From Odoribacter sp. (lineage in GTDB: Bacteria; Bacteroidota; Bacteroidia; Bacteroidales; Prolixibacteraceae), in the NCBI GenBank assembly GCA_013824715.1, contig PNOH01000002.1, positions 1-64,000 on the forward strand: a stretch of DNA of 64,000 bases, given 5' to 3'. The notes beneath the pieces are model-generated. The model had not been told where the DNA came from and did not search any database. It saw only the letters and a list, made by a program, of their open reading frames with translations. The position numbers were made by a program, and so were the translations under genes. Positions 1 to 8,182 of this stretch are shown here, piece by piece (within the stretch, counting starts at the first letter, position 1; each line of letters opens with the position of its first letter).

Positions 1-168
1 TCACGCCGAAGTCTCACGCCGAAGTCACGAAATATTTGTAGAACAACTAGCAGCAAAGCCTGGAGTGCCGTAGGTACGAAACATTTCGATTTCAATATTC
101 ACCAACTGCCTTCAACCGTTTCCCTTGCATCCTCCAGTTATTCGTTTATGGGCTGTATGCCAACATAC
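1..168. repeat. Repeat-rich intergenic DNA at left edge
   Basis: No gene is visible. Bases 1-24 carry the same 11-12 base unit (CACGCCGAAGT type) twice. Bases 69-86 resemble a dispersed GCCGTAGGTACGAAACAT-type repeat. Bases 134-154 match, with one difference, a segment at 56033-56054 that starts CCAGTTATT and ends TTTATGGGCT. All three look like interspersed non-coding repeats. Confidence 0.5.
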
Positions 169-218
169 TTATCTATAGTTTCCATTAAAAGAAATAGGTA
201 CGCATTATTGTGATGACT
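169..218 (+). repeat. 50-bp direct repeat, left copy
   Basis: Near-identical (about 46 of 50 positions, one indel) to 3343-3393. Shared core GGTACGCATTATTGTGATGA. The two copies bracket the PAS gene block at 241-3236. Confidence 0.75.
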
Positions 219-240
219 CCTTTTTTCGGAACTATTATTC

Positions 241-1230
241 TCACGCATCCTTCTGGTCGCTTTCGGATTTATCGCGGTGGCGGCTATATCGGTCAGGTAC
301 AAAAGTCTGGTCTGTGATCGGCGGTCTGACATAAGCCGGATATTCCTTGCGTGGTGGCAAAACGATGGGTTCAGAGGGAACAGGTTCATAAGGAATCTGG
401 CTCAGGAGATGGCTGATACAATTGAGCCGGGCCAGTTTTTTATTATCGGCAGGTACAACATACCAGGGAGATTGTTTCAAGTCAGTATGTTTAAACATTT
501 CGTCCTTGGTTTTGGAGTATTCGACCCATTTCTCCGCCAGCCGGTAAATGTTCGACATACCGCTGAAAATACCATTGTGTTTTTTCTTTTTCGGTTGGAG
601 TTCTGAATAACCAAGCATTGAGCAAAACGCGGGATTGACAAACTTATAATTCCCGTGGGTATCAGCAAGTGTAATGCCTTCTGTTGATTGGTTGGTAATT
701 TCTTTAAACCTGATTTCGCTTTCTTCGATTTTTACTTTTGCACTAATCAGCGCTTCTTCGGCCTGCTTGCGTTCTGTGATGTCTATAAGCGTCCCCCGGA
801 CCAGAATGCCTTGTCCGTCAGCATTTCGTTCAACTACCTGCCCGGTTACCATCAGCCAATGAATGGATTGATCGGGATAGATTACCCTGAAATCATAATT
901 GTGATGATCGGGGCCACCATTGGCTATCAAATTAGAAATGCTTTTTTGTGAATTCTCACGGTCGTCGGGATGGGTCGCGTTCAGGTAGGTATTAAAGTCC
1001 CATTTTTCCTGAAGCTCCAGACCATAAAGTTTATCGTGATTTTTTGAGCAAATCATGGTACCAGTGATGGTATCATATTCCCAAACAGCCACATTGGCAA
1101 ATTCGGTAGATAAACGCAAACGTTCTTCGCTTTTTTGCAATTCTACCTTCGCCAGTTTTTCGTCTTCTAAAATACTAAGAAGCGCTTTGCGTTCCTGGTC
1201 GGATTCCGATGATGGATATTTCTGTTGCAT
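241..1230 (-). CDS. PAS sensor / PPK2-tail chimeric ORF
   Basis: 329 aa. Residues 1-35 are a coiled helix. A PAS domain follows at about 36-155, ending in the PAC-type signature DITERKQAEEAL. A second PAS domain begins near 173 but is cut at about residue 211, inside FCSMLGYSEL. After a basic linker (QPKKKKHNG) residues 231-329 are not PAS at all. KWVEYSKTKDEMFKHTD, SPWYVV and KKLARLNCISHLLSQIPYE are the conserved C-terminal third of class 2 polyphosphate kinases (PPK2). The PPK2 nucleotide-binding Walker region is absent, so kinase activity is not expected. The ORF looks like a deletion or recombination fusion of two unrelated genes, with the junction at about 540-600. No output domain is present. 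It could be a pseudogene that is still open, or an expressed fusion. The PPK2 assignment is by motif recognition. Confidence 0.75.
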   Translation of the reverse strand: MQQKYPSSESDQERKALLSILEDEKLAKVELQKSEERLRLSTEFANVAVWEYDTITGTMICSKNHDKLYGLELQEKWDFNTYLNATHPDDRENSQKSISNLIANGGPDHHNYDFRVIYPDQSIHWLMVTGQVVERNADGQGILVRGTLIDITERKQAEEALISAKVKIEESEIRFKEITNQSTEGITLADTHGNYKFVNPAFCSMLGYSELQPKKKKHNGIFSGMSNIYRLAEKWVEYSKTKDEMFKHTDLKQSPWYVVPADNKKLARLNCISHLLSQIPYEPVPSEPIVLPPRKEYPAYVRPPITDQTFVPDRYSRHRDKSESDQKDA

Positions 1231-1242
1231 GGTTATAATTTT

Positions 1243-1323
1243 TTACCACAAAGGTACTAAGGGCACAGAGGTTCACTAAGTTTTTTCTTAGTGTTTCTTA
1301 GTGTTCTTTGTGTCTTAGTGGTT
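1243..1323. repeat. Imperfect palindrome of the ACCACAAAG family
   Basis: The left arm starts TTACCACAAAGG and the right arm ends CTTAGTGGTTA. The arms are separated by a short T-rich loop. Its heads resemble the palindromes at 15691-16176, 19509-19590 and 23590-23661. It lies just upstream of the PAS/PPK2 ORF. Confidence 0.55.
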
Positions 1324-1348
1324 ATCTTTTTTCACTTAGTGGTTCTTT

Positions 1349-1408
1349 TCAAGATTTGTATATCTCCGGTTTTTCTGATTGTCTCAACAGTTCGTTCACT
1401 TCATTTTA
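1349..1408 (-). pseudogene. Remnant of a PAS-protein 3' end
   Basis: Read on the minus strand this segment gives NEVNELLRQSEKPEIYKS and a stop. That parallels the last residues of the intact neighbour at 1701-3236 (HEVNELLKQTGKPEKYKS). The frame is closed by a stop just upstream. About 60 bases of a deleted paralogue therefore survive downstream of the intact gene. Confidence 0.7.
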
Positions 1409-1700
1409 AACAAAACACCGCGTACAATGGTATTGATTTTATCTGGTTCCCGTAACCGAAATTTTTTCCGGAAATCCGGATTGATTGGGACACAAAAACA
1501 GATGGGAATAACTAATATCTAAGAATTAATCAAAAAATTCTGATTTATTCCCACAGTTTGATCATTTTAGCTGCGTGCCAATTTATAAATGGAACGCTGA
1601 TCCGCGAGCTGGCGGACGCTGATCTCCGAACGCTGATTGACACGGATTTTAATTTTTATCCGCGTTATCCGCGTGCCATTGTTTTTGAACGCTGATTTTT
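1409..1700. repeat. Spacer with four AACGCTGAT-type direct repeats
   Basis: No gene is visible. The unit [AG]ACGCTGAT occurs at 1593, 1615, 1629 and 1688. It is interleaved with CCGCG-containing segments. This resembles widespread non-coding repeats of Bacteroidetes genomes. Confidence 0.5.
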
Positions 1701-3236
1701 TCAGGATTTATATTTTTCCGGTTTGCCCGTTTGTTTTAACAGTTCGTTCACTTCGTGCTTGAGTTCGATGTTGCGGGATTCCCTGCCAATCATTACTGCC
1801 TGCCAGCGCTTTAATTCATCTAACTGTTCGGTTATTTGTTCTTCGGCTTGTTTTCGTTCAGTGATATCTCTAATACCTCCCTGAAAGACAATGTCAAAAC
1901 CATACACGTTTTTCATGCAAGAAACATTAATTTCAACCGGAATTGAATTGCCCGCTCTCGTTAATAAATGTGCCTCGAATGGAGGGATTGTCTCACCCTT
2001 TAGCAAAAGCATAATTCTTTCCCTTGATTCAGGTAAACTTGCTTCAACGAAAATATCCGGCAATTTTAGCGAAAAAAGTTCCTCCTTCGAATAATCGGTC
2101 AGTCGGATCATTTCTTCGTTTGCCGAAAGCAGTCGTTGCTCTTTTGTAAAAACAAGAATTCCATCTCTGGCCTTTTCAAACGAAATCTTGAACCGCTCTT
2201 CAGTTTCTTTTAAAGCTTCATCCGCCAGTTTGCGTTCAGAAATATCATCGCAAATTACAAGGATGTATTTTTTCCCGGAATGATCTGTCAGCACACGGGC
2301 AGTTTCCTGTACCCACATCAGTTTCCCCTGTTTGGTAATTTTCCGGAGTTCCCACGAGTTTATTTCGTCGGGGCAGAGCAGGCATTTTTCTTTTTGACCG
2401 ATTACTTTTGGAATGTCGTCTTCATGGAATAGTTTCAAAACCGAATGACCTACCAGCTCTTCCCTCGAATAGCCAAGCTGTTCTATTCCGGTTTCGTTTA
2501 CTGACAGGATTGTGCCATCCGGATTTAAAGTAAAAATCATTAAGGGATTGTTGTCGTATAATGCACGGAAGCGTTCTTCACCTGCAAGCACGGCAGCAGT
2601 CGCATTGTTCCGCTGTTTTTCTTTTTCAAACTTATCGAGGGCGAAAGAAATATCATTGGCAATCTCCTGAAGAAGTTTGAATTCATCATCAACGAAAAAG
2701 AAAGGTTCCGGGGCGTAAATATTGAACACACCCACCACATTCCCGTTCAAAACCAGGGGAATGGAGCACGATGAACGGTATCCGCGTTTGATTGCTTCAT
2801 CACGCCAGGGAGCTGCCACCGGGTCGTTCGCGAGATCATTGATATATGAAACAGATTTACTACGAATGGCCTTGCCGGTGGGACCCCTGCCTTCCGGCAC
2901 ATCGTTAGCAGTCAGTTTTGGTATGGTCGAAAGATAACCGTCTTCGTTTCCATGCCATGCTACCGGAGTTACTGTGTTGTCCTGTTCATCAATCAGCCCG
3001 ATCCAGGCCATGCGGAATTTACCATGTGAAATGGCCACCTTACAAATTTCGCTGAACAGGGTTTCCTTGTCGGGGGCATGTACAATGGTCTGGTTCACCT
3101 GGCTCAGGAAAGCGTAAAGGCGGTTGAGCTGACGAAGATTATCCCCGGCCCGGTTTTGTGAAGGTTGTTTGCGGCGATCTGGTTTAAAATTCAACGTATT
3201 TAAAATTGCCCTTGCTGCATTTTTGAATTTATTCAT
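1701..3236 (-). CDS. GAF-PAS-PAS sensory protein without a kinase domain
   Basis: 511 aa, with no signal peptide or membrane segment. A GAF domain lies at about residues 55-205. PAS domain 1 is at about 220-335 (FTLNPDGTILSVNETG, then DISERKLADEAL). PAS domain 2 is at about 345-465 (DITERKQAEEQ). A coiled C-terminal helix (KRWQAVMIGRESRNIELKHE) ends the protein. That helix usually links PAS domains to a histidine kinase or another output, but none follows, so this is a sensor module that must act on a partner or is truncated. No kinase or regulator gene is adjacent. Domain calls are firm; ligand and output are unknown. Confidence 0.85.
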   Translation of the reverse strand: MNKFKNAARAILNTLNFKPDRRKQPSQNRAGDNLRQLNRLYAFLSQVNQTIVHAPDKETLFSEICKVAISHGKFRMAWIGLIDEQDNTVTPVAWHGNEDGYLSTIPKLTANDVPEGRGPTGKAIRSKSVSYINDLANDPVAAPWRDEAIKRGYRSSCSIPLVLNGNVVGVFNIYAPEPFFFVDDEFKLLQEIANDISFALDKFEKEKQRNNATAAVLAGEERFRALYDNNPLMIFTLNPDGTILSVNETGIEQLGYSREELVGHSVLKLFHEDDIPKVIGQKEKCLLCPDEINSWELRKITKQGKLMWVQETARVLTDHSGKKYILVICDDISERKLADEALKETEERFKISFEKARDGILVFTKEQRLLSANEEMIRLTDYSKEELFSLKLPDIFVEASLPESRERIMLLLKGETIPPFEAHLLTRAGNSIPVEINVSCMKNVYGFDIVFQGGIRDITERKQAEEQITEQLDELKRWQAVMIGRESRNIELKHEVNELLKQTGKPEKYKS

Positions 3237-3342
3237 GGTAGCAATTTTTAACCTGTAAGTCGGTTTTCCCGAAATCTAATAAAAATTTACATCGGCTGAT
3301 TGGATTTTGGAAAGTAAATTTCAGGATAGGCTTTCAATATAA

Positions 3343-3393
3343 TTATCTATGGTTTCCATTATAAAGAAACAGGTACGCATTATTGTGATGACC
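3343..3393 (+). repeat. 50-bp direct repeat, right copy
   Basis: Partner of 169-218, in the same orientation, 3.17 kb away. Together they flank the two sensor genes and the PAS gene remnant. Confidence 0.75.
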
Positions 3394-3533
3394 CTTCTTC
3401 TGTGATTGTTGGGATGCCGAAATAATCCTGAAATGAATTCAGGATGACTCGGCATGACGCTCCGATATTGGTAAATCAAAGACTGGAACGTCCTCCTGAA
3501 CTTGTTTCAGGATCCCAACTCATTAAGCGACAG

Positions 3534-3565
3534 ACCCCGAAATCCCGAGCACTCGGGATCGGGGT
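3534..3565. repeat. Palindromic intergenic repeat upstream of mfd
   Basis: ACCCCGAAATCCCGAG faces CACTCGGGATCGGGGT as an inverted pair. It lies within repeat-like DNA (3394-3580) that also holds two CCTGAA...TTCAGGAT motifs. No gene is visible between 3237 and 3664. Confidence 0.55.
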
Positions 3566-3664
3566 GACGGGTTAGTTAGTATTTTGCATGAACGGTCTAT
3601 GGTTGTAAAATGGTCAGAACTTCCCTCATTATTGCTTACATTTGCAGTCAAACTATTTTTGATT

Positions 3665-6600
3665 TTGGAGCGGAAGGATTTCAGAGGCCTGTTCAGGAAG
3701 CACGATCTGATCGGCGGATTATGCCAAATGTTGAATACCCCGGGTGAAAAGGTTCACCTGCAGGGACTTGTTGGCTCATCGCGAAGCATCCTCACGGTTT
3801 TACTTTCCGAAGAAATACAAAAAACCTTTGTTATTTGCCTGAACGACAAGGAAGAAGCCGCCTATTTTTACGATGATCTGAATATCCTGGCTTCCGAAGT
3901 TCCGGCGCTGTTTTTCCCTTCCTCGTACAAGCGCTCGGTGCATTACGAAACCATCGAACAGGAAAATATCATCCTGCGAACCGAAGTCCTCAACCGTTTG
4001 AAATCCGAAAATCAATTGTTGATAGTAACTTATCCCGAAGCTTTGACCGAGAAAGTAATTTCGGGAGAAGGGCTTGCGTCACATACGTTTCAGGTGTCGA
4101 GAGGCGATAAACTGTCCATCGGATTTGTGAACGAAGTGCTGTTTGAATACGGTTTCGAGCGCGTTGATTTTGTGTATGAGCCCGGCCAGTATTCCATTCG
4201 AGGAGGTATCGTAGATGTTTATTCGTTTTCGAGTGAAGATCCATACCGGCTCGATTTTTTTGGCGACGAAGTGGACACCATCCGGAGTTTCAACCTTGAC
4301 AACCAGATTTCGAAGGAAGCGCTGACCCGGATCAGCATCATCCCCAACATTCAGAAAGATTTGAAAGGCGAAGAACACATCAGTTTTCTCGAATTTATTC
4401 CGGCCAGTACTTTGCTGTTCCTGAATGATATTCAGTTGATTGTTGAACAGATGGAGTATAATTTCAGGCAAACTATTGAAAAGGCCGAAAATGAGGAAGA
4501 GCGAAAAACCTGGTTCGCCAATCTGCTTTCAGGAAAAGCTTTTTCCGAAGAAATTGAGCGCTTTACCTGTGCCGAATTCGGACAAAAATCGTTTTTCAAA
4601 AAGTCAAAAATGGCCACTTTTCGTACCAGCCACCAGCCTGTTTTTAAGAAGAATTTCGATTTGCTGGCCCAAAACCTAATTGATCACCAGACCGAAGGAT
4701 TCACCAATTATATTTTATCGTCCAACGTTTCGCAGACCGACCGGCTGAAGGCCATTTTCGACGACAAAGGCCTGAAAGTGAATTTCCGTCCGGTCAATTT
4801 CACTTTGCACGAAGGGTTTATTGATCACGACCGGAAGATTTGCTGCTACACCGACCACCAGATTTTTGAACGGTATCACCGTTTCCAGATAAAAACCAGA
4901 AAGGCCGAGCGCGACAGCATTACATTTAAAGAGCTGAACAAGCTTCATCAGGGTGATTGGGTGGTGCATGTTGATCATGGCATCGGGAAATTTATGGGAC
5001 TGGTAAAAACCGAGGTTGACGGCAAACTTCAGGAGGCCATCAGGCTGAATTACAAGGATAATGATGTGTTGCTGGTGAGCATTCACAACCTGCACCGCAT
5101 TTCGAAATATAAGGGCAAAGACGGCACCGAACCAAACATCAGCAAGCTGGGCAGCGGCGCCTGGCAAAAGCTGAAAGACCGTACCAAGCTGAAGGTGAAA
5201 GACATTGCCAAAGAACTGATCGAATTATACGCGCAACGCCTTCAGGAACGGGGATTTGCCTTTTCGCCTGATTCGTACCTGCAAACCGAGCTCGAGGCTT
5301 CGTTTATTTACGAGGATACGCCCGACCAGGTGAAGTCAACCATCGCGGTGAAGGAAGATATGGAAAAGGAAATCCCGATGGATCGGCTGGTTTGTGGCGA
5401 TGTGGGTTTTGGGAAAACCGAAATCGCTATTCGTGCGGCATTTAAAGCAGTGGCCGACAGCAAACAGGTGGCCGTGCTGGTTCCAACGACTTTGCTTGCG
5501 CTTCAGCATTTCAAGACATTTACCGACAGGTTGGCCGATTTTCCGGCGAGGGTCGAGTACATCAGCCGGTTGCGGAAACCTGCCGATGTGAAACAGGTTC
5601 TGGACGACACCAAAGCCGGAAAAGTGGATATCCTGATTGGCACGCACAAACTGGTTGGGAAAGCCGTAATCTTTAAAGACCTCGGTTTGCTAATCGTGGA
5701 CGAGGAACAGAAATTCGGTGTTTCGGTGAAAGAAAAGCTGAAACAAATGAAAGTAAACGTGGACACGCTGACGCTGACGGCCACGCCAATTCCGCGTACT
5801 TTGCAATTTTCGATGATGGGAGCCCGCGATTTATCAATCATCCAAACACCACCACCCAACCGGTATCCGATTGCTACCGAACTGCACGGTTTTAACGTGG
5901 ATATTATCCGCGAGGCGATTCAAGACGAACTGGCCCGCGATGGTCAGGTTTTTTTTATTCACAACCGCGTCTCGAATATCTATGAAGTGGAAGCCGAAAT
6001 TAAAAAGATTGTGCCTGAAGCCCGCACAGCGGTTGGGCATGGACAAATGGAAGGCGAAAAGCTCGAAAAACTGATGATGGACTTCATCAACGGCGAAACT
6101 GATGTGCTTGTTGCAACCACCATCATCGAGTCGGGGCTCGACATTCCGAATGCCAATACGATCATCATCAATCATGCGGAGAGCTTCGGGCTGAGCGACC
6201 TCCACCAGTTACGTGGAAGGGTTGGGCGCTCAAACAAAAAAGCGTTCTGCTATTTGCTGGCGCCACCGCTTTCAACAGTTACCAACGAAGCGCGCCGGCG
6301 TTTGCGGGCAATTGAAGAATTTTCGGAACTGGGAAGCGGTTTCAACATTGCCATGCAGGACCTGGACATTCGTGGCGCCGGAAACCTGCTGGGCGCCGAA
6401 CAGAGCGGTTTCATTGCCGACATCGGTTTCGAAACCTATCACCGCATCCTGAACGAAGCTATTCAGGAGTTGAAACAAACCGATTTTAAAGAGCTTTTTC
6501 AGGACGAAAAAGAAGATACTTCGCAGGCATTCCTGAATGTTAAATTTGGCAGCGACTGCCAGATTGATACCGATTTGCAATTGCTGTTTCCGGATGATTA

Positions 6601-7003
6601 TATCCAAAGTACTTCGGAACGGATGCTGCTTTACCGTGAGCTCGACAATCTGGAAAGCGAAGAAGCTTTGGTGCAGTTCGAAGCTGGTCTGACCGACCGT
6701 TTTGGCAAATTACCTGACGAAAGTATTGAACTGATTGAGGTGGTCCGCCTGCGTTGGGCAGCCATTAAGATAGGAATGGAGAAAATTATCCTGAAGAACC
6801 ACAAGTTGGTTTGCCACTTTATTTCCGACCCGCAATCTTTATTTTACCAGTCGCCTACATTTGGAAAAGTGCTTCAATACGTGCAAACCCATCCCCAAAC
6901 CTGCCGCATGAAAGAAGGCAACAACCGGCTATCGCTGACTTTTGAAAAGGTAAAAAGTGTAAAAAAGGCGAAAGAGATGTTGGTAGGAGTGGGGGAGGAA
7001 TAA
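3665..7003 (+). CDS. mfd: Transcription-repair coupling factor Mfd
   Basis: A DNA translocase that removes stalled RNA polymerase and recruits UvrA to lesions. From the TTG at 3665 the protein is 1112 aa, the usual family length. The RNA polymerase-interacting domain is near residue 436 (HQGDWVVHVDHGIGKFMG). Walker A is near 578 (GDVGFGKTEIAIRAAF) and the DEEQ box near 678 (DEEQKFGV), followed by helicase motifs and the TRCF C-terminal domain. An ATG at 3584 would add 27 residues. I prefer 3665, because the N-terminus then matches the family (about 30 residues before the first conserved block) and because a TACATTTG promoter-like -7 element lies at 3637-3644, inside the longer version. The last 103 coding bases are duplicated at 8001-8103, beyond a HEPN/MNT cassette. 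Confidence 0.96.
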   Translation: MERKDFRGLFRKHDLIGGLCQMLNTPGEKVHLQGLVGSSRSILTVLLSEEIQKTFVICLNDKEEAAYFYDDLNILASEVPALFFPSSYKRSVHYETIEQENIILRTEVLNRLKSENQLLIVTYPEALTEKVISGEGLASHTFQVSRGDKLSIGFVNEVLFEYGFERVDFVYEPGQYSIRGGIVDVYSFSSEDPYRLDFFGDEVDTIRSFNLDNQISKEALTRISIIPNIQKDLKGEEHISFLEFIPASTLLFLNDIQLIVEQMEYNFRQTIEKAENEEERKTWFANLLSGKAFSEEIERFTCAEFGQKSFFKKSKMATFRTSHQPVFKKNFDLLAQNLIDHQTEGFTNYILSSNVSQTDRLKAIFDDKGLKVNFRPVNFTLHEGFIDHDRKICCYTDHQIFERYHRFQIKTRKAERDSITFKELNKLHQGDWVVHVDHGIGKFMGLVKTEVDGKLQEAIRLNYKDNDVLLVSIHNLHRISKYKGKDGTEPNISKLGSGAWQKLKDRTKLKVKDIAKELIELYAQRLQERGFAFSPDSYLQTELEASFIYEDTPDQVKSTIAVKEDMEKEIPMDRLVCGDVGFGKTEIAIRAAFKAVADSKQVAVLVPTTLLALQHFKTFTDRLADFPARVEYISRLRKPADVKQVLDDTKAGKVDILIGTHKLVGKAVIFKDLGLLIVDEEQKFGVSVKEKLKQMKVNVDTLTLTATPIPRTLQFSMMGARDLSIIQTPPPNRYPIATELHGFNVDIIREAIQDELARDGQVFFIHNRVSNIYEVEAEIKKIVPEARTAVGHGQMEGEKLEKLMMDFINGETDVLVATTIIESGLDIPNANTIIINHAESFGLSDLHQLRGRVGRSNKKAFCYLLAPPLSTVTNEARRRLRAIEEFSELGSGFNIAMQDLDIRGAGNLLGAEQSGFIADIGFETYHRILNEAIQELKQTDFKELFQDEKEDTSQAFLNVKFGSDCQIDTDLQLLFPDDYIQSTSERMLLYRELDNLESEEALVQFEAGLTDRFGKLPDESIELIEVVRLRWAAIKIGMEKIILKNHKLVCHFISDPQSLFYQSPTFGKVLQYVQTHPQTCRMKEGNNRLSLTFEKVKSVKKAKEMLVGVGEE

Positions 7004-7008
7004 AAGAA

Positions 7009-7332
7009 TCAGATTTCAATTTTAATCCCATATTTAATAATCTGATCGATAATAGGCACACGAAAATCAAATTCCTCCTTTGTAAAAGCATGAGGTTCAA
7101 TCATCGTTTCTTCGCCTTTTCGGATAACCATTAATTTAACTTCGGTTTCAAAAGTATGGCTGGTATTGCTGTTTAGCACGATAGCTAAATCAATATCACT
7201 ATTATCGTGCTGATTCCCTTTGGCAAAGGACCCGAATAGCCAGGCTTCCGAAAATCCCAAATCAGAATTCCGGACACGCTGCAAATATCCTTTACTTATT
7301 CTTAAAGCTTCGCTTTTATCCATAACCGGCAT
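7009..7332 (-). CDS. MNT-type nucleotidyltransferase (HEPN/MNT module)
   Basis: 107 aa. This is the minimal nucleotidyltransferase fold. The signature G34-S35-FAKG followed by SDIDLAIV supplies the catalytic D46 and D48. Proteins of this family act as antitoxins to HEPN proteins, commonly by AMPylating the partner. The start overlaps the end of the HEPN gene by 31 bases, so the two are translationally coupled. A second ATG at 7323 (MDKSE) is also possible. The stop lies only 6 bases from the mfd stop, tail to tail. The module sits between two copies of the mfd 3' end. Confidence 0.88.
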   Translation of the reverse strand: MPVMDKSEALRISKGYLQRVRNSDLGFSEAWLFGSFAKGNQHDNSDIDLAIVLNSNTSHTFETEVKLMVIRKGEETMIEPHAFTKEEFDFRVPIIDQIIKYGIKIEI

Positions 7333-7697
7333 TCTTTAATTTTGTCAATCCACTCTGTTGTAAAATTTTCTGTACAAAGCTGGTAAAAGCTTTGCTTATA
7401 ATCGTCATATCTGGCATTTATATTGAATCGTGAAATGCTGTCCAAAAGTATCTGTCGCGCCAAATCCAATTCAATATCAGCCTTTTCACAAATCCGTCTC
7501 AAATCATGAATCATAGGAGGGAATTCACCCTTAGACTTCACATAAACAGCTTTAAGCAGTTTCTCAATCACCAGATGCCCCATAAACAAAGCCCAATTGT
7601 TATTTTGGGTTTGATACAGATCAATCATGGCTTTGAAATCTTTATCAGAACTTTCAATCCAAAAATTTACAATTCGTTCTTGATCAAATTCTACCAT
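7302..7697 (-). CDS. HEPN domain protein (toxin partner of MNT)
   Basis: 131 aa from the ATG at 7697. An upstream TTG at 7742 lies inside the previous gene and is less likely. It has the all-helical HEPN architecture: WIESSDKDFKAM at the start, FMGHLVIEKLLKAVY in the middle, HDLRRICEKADIEL, then INARYDDYKQSF. HEPN proteins are usually RNases or RNA-binding toxins. I do not see a clear RX4-6H catalytic motif in the last helix, so activity is uncertain. The ATG overlaps the stop of the preceding small gene (TAATG), showing tight coupling. Confidence 0.85.
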   Translation of the reverse strand: MVEFDQERIVNFWIESSDKDFKAMIDLYQTQNNNWALFMGHLVIEKLLKAVYVKSKGEFPPMIHDLRRICEKADIELDLARQILLDSISRFNINARYDDYKQSFYQLCTENFTTEWIDKIKECRLWIKAKL

Positions 7698-7909
7698 TAT
7701 CGGTATTCGATAATAAATCTTTGTTTGTTCTTTTCCCACCAATTTTTATTTACCTCTTTTGCCAGAGCATCAACATCCGACTGTTTTGTCTGGCTAGTCG
7801 AGGTAAGCTCCTGGTATCTGAGATAATCTAAAAGCCGCTGCAATCCATAAGTGTTTACCTTTGAAGACACTCTGATTACGATTTCCGATTTTGTTCTTTC
7901 AATGATCAT
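7697..7909 (-). CDS. Small protein heading the HEPN/MNT operon
   Basis: 70 aa, first gene of a three-gene unit. The N-terminal half (MIIERTKSEIVIRVSSKVNT) looks like a beta-strand DNA-binding start of the kind seen in small antitoxins. The C-terminal half is basic and helical (KEVNKNWWEKNKQRF). I do not recognise a named family. Its stop and the HEPN start overlap as TAATG. A TAACTTTG -7 element lies at 7930-7937 on this strand, about 20 bases upstream. It may act as an additional regulator or third component of the module. Confidence 0.7.
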   Translation of the reverse strand: MIIERTKSEIVIRVSSKVNTYGLQRLLDYLRYQELTSTSQTKQSDVDALAKEVNKNWWEKNKQRFIIEYR

Positions 7910-7929
7910 GGCCTTTATTTATTTAAATC

Positions 7930-7937
7930 CAAAGTTA
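7930..7937 (-). promoter_or_regulatory. -7 element of the HEPN/MNT operon
   Basis: TAACTTTG on the minus strand fits the Bacteroidetes TAnnTTTG consensus. The ATG of the first gene is at 7909. No convincing TTG at -33 is seen. Confidence 0.4.
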
Positions 7938-8000
7938 GAATAAATCTGTTATGCGTTCTCCATGTTTTTGTGATTTTATATGTTGAAATGACAGGAAGGA

Positions 8001-8103
8001 AAACCTGCCGCATGAAAGAAGGCAACAACCGGCTATCGCTGACTTTTGAAAAGGTAAAAAGTGTAAAAAAGGCGAAAGAGGCGCTGGAGGGAGTGGGGGA
8101 GGA
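8001..8103 (+). repeat. Duplicated 3' end of mfd
   Basis: Aligns with 6897-6999 inside mfd at an offset of exactly 1104 bases. The first 80 bases are identical, then five substitutions fall within nine bases, and the last 13 bases are identical again (98/103). In the mfd frame it would end ...KKAKEALEGVGEDRP and stop. It is a non-coding relic or the original gene end. Confidence 0.95.
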
Positions 8104-8111
8104 TCGTCCTT

Positions 8112-8143
8112 AATCCTGTCAGGTTTCGAAACCTGACAGGATT
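8112..8143. repeat. Perfect 32-bp palindrome
   Basis: Arm AATCCTGTCAGGTTTC followed directly by its reverse complement. A variant with the GTC/GAC bases swapped is at 34217-34249. It starts nine bases after the duplicated mfd tail. Confidence 0.9.
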
Positions 8144-8182
8144 GGGAGACGAAGTTGGTTGCATCTGTTCGGAAGAACCAGT

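Noticed and set aside
1593-1696. CRISPR-like array from four AACGCTGAT repeats
   Set aside because: Units are 9 bases with irregular spacing of 14-59 bases; no repeat of CRISPR length and no cas gene.
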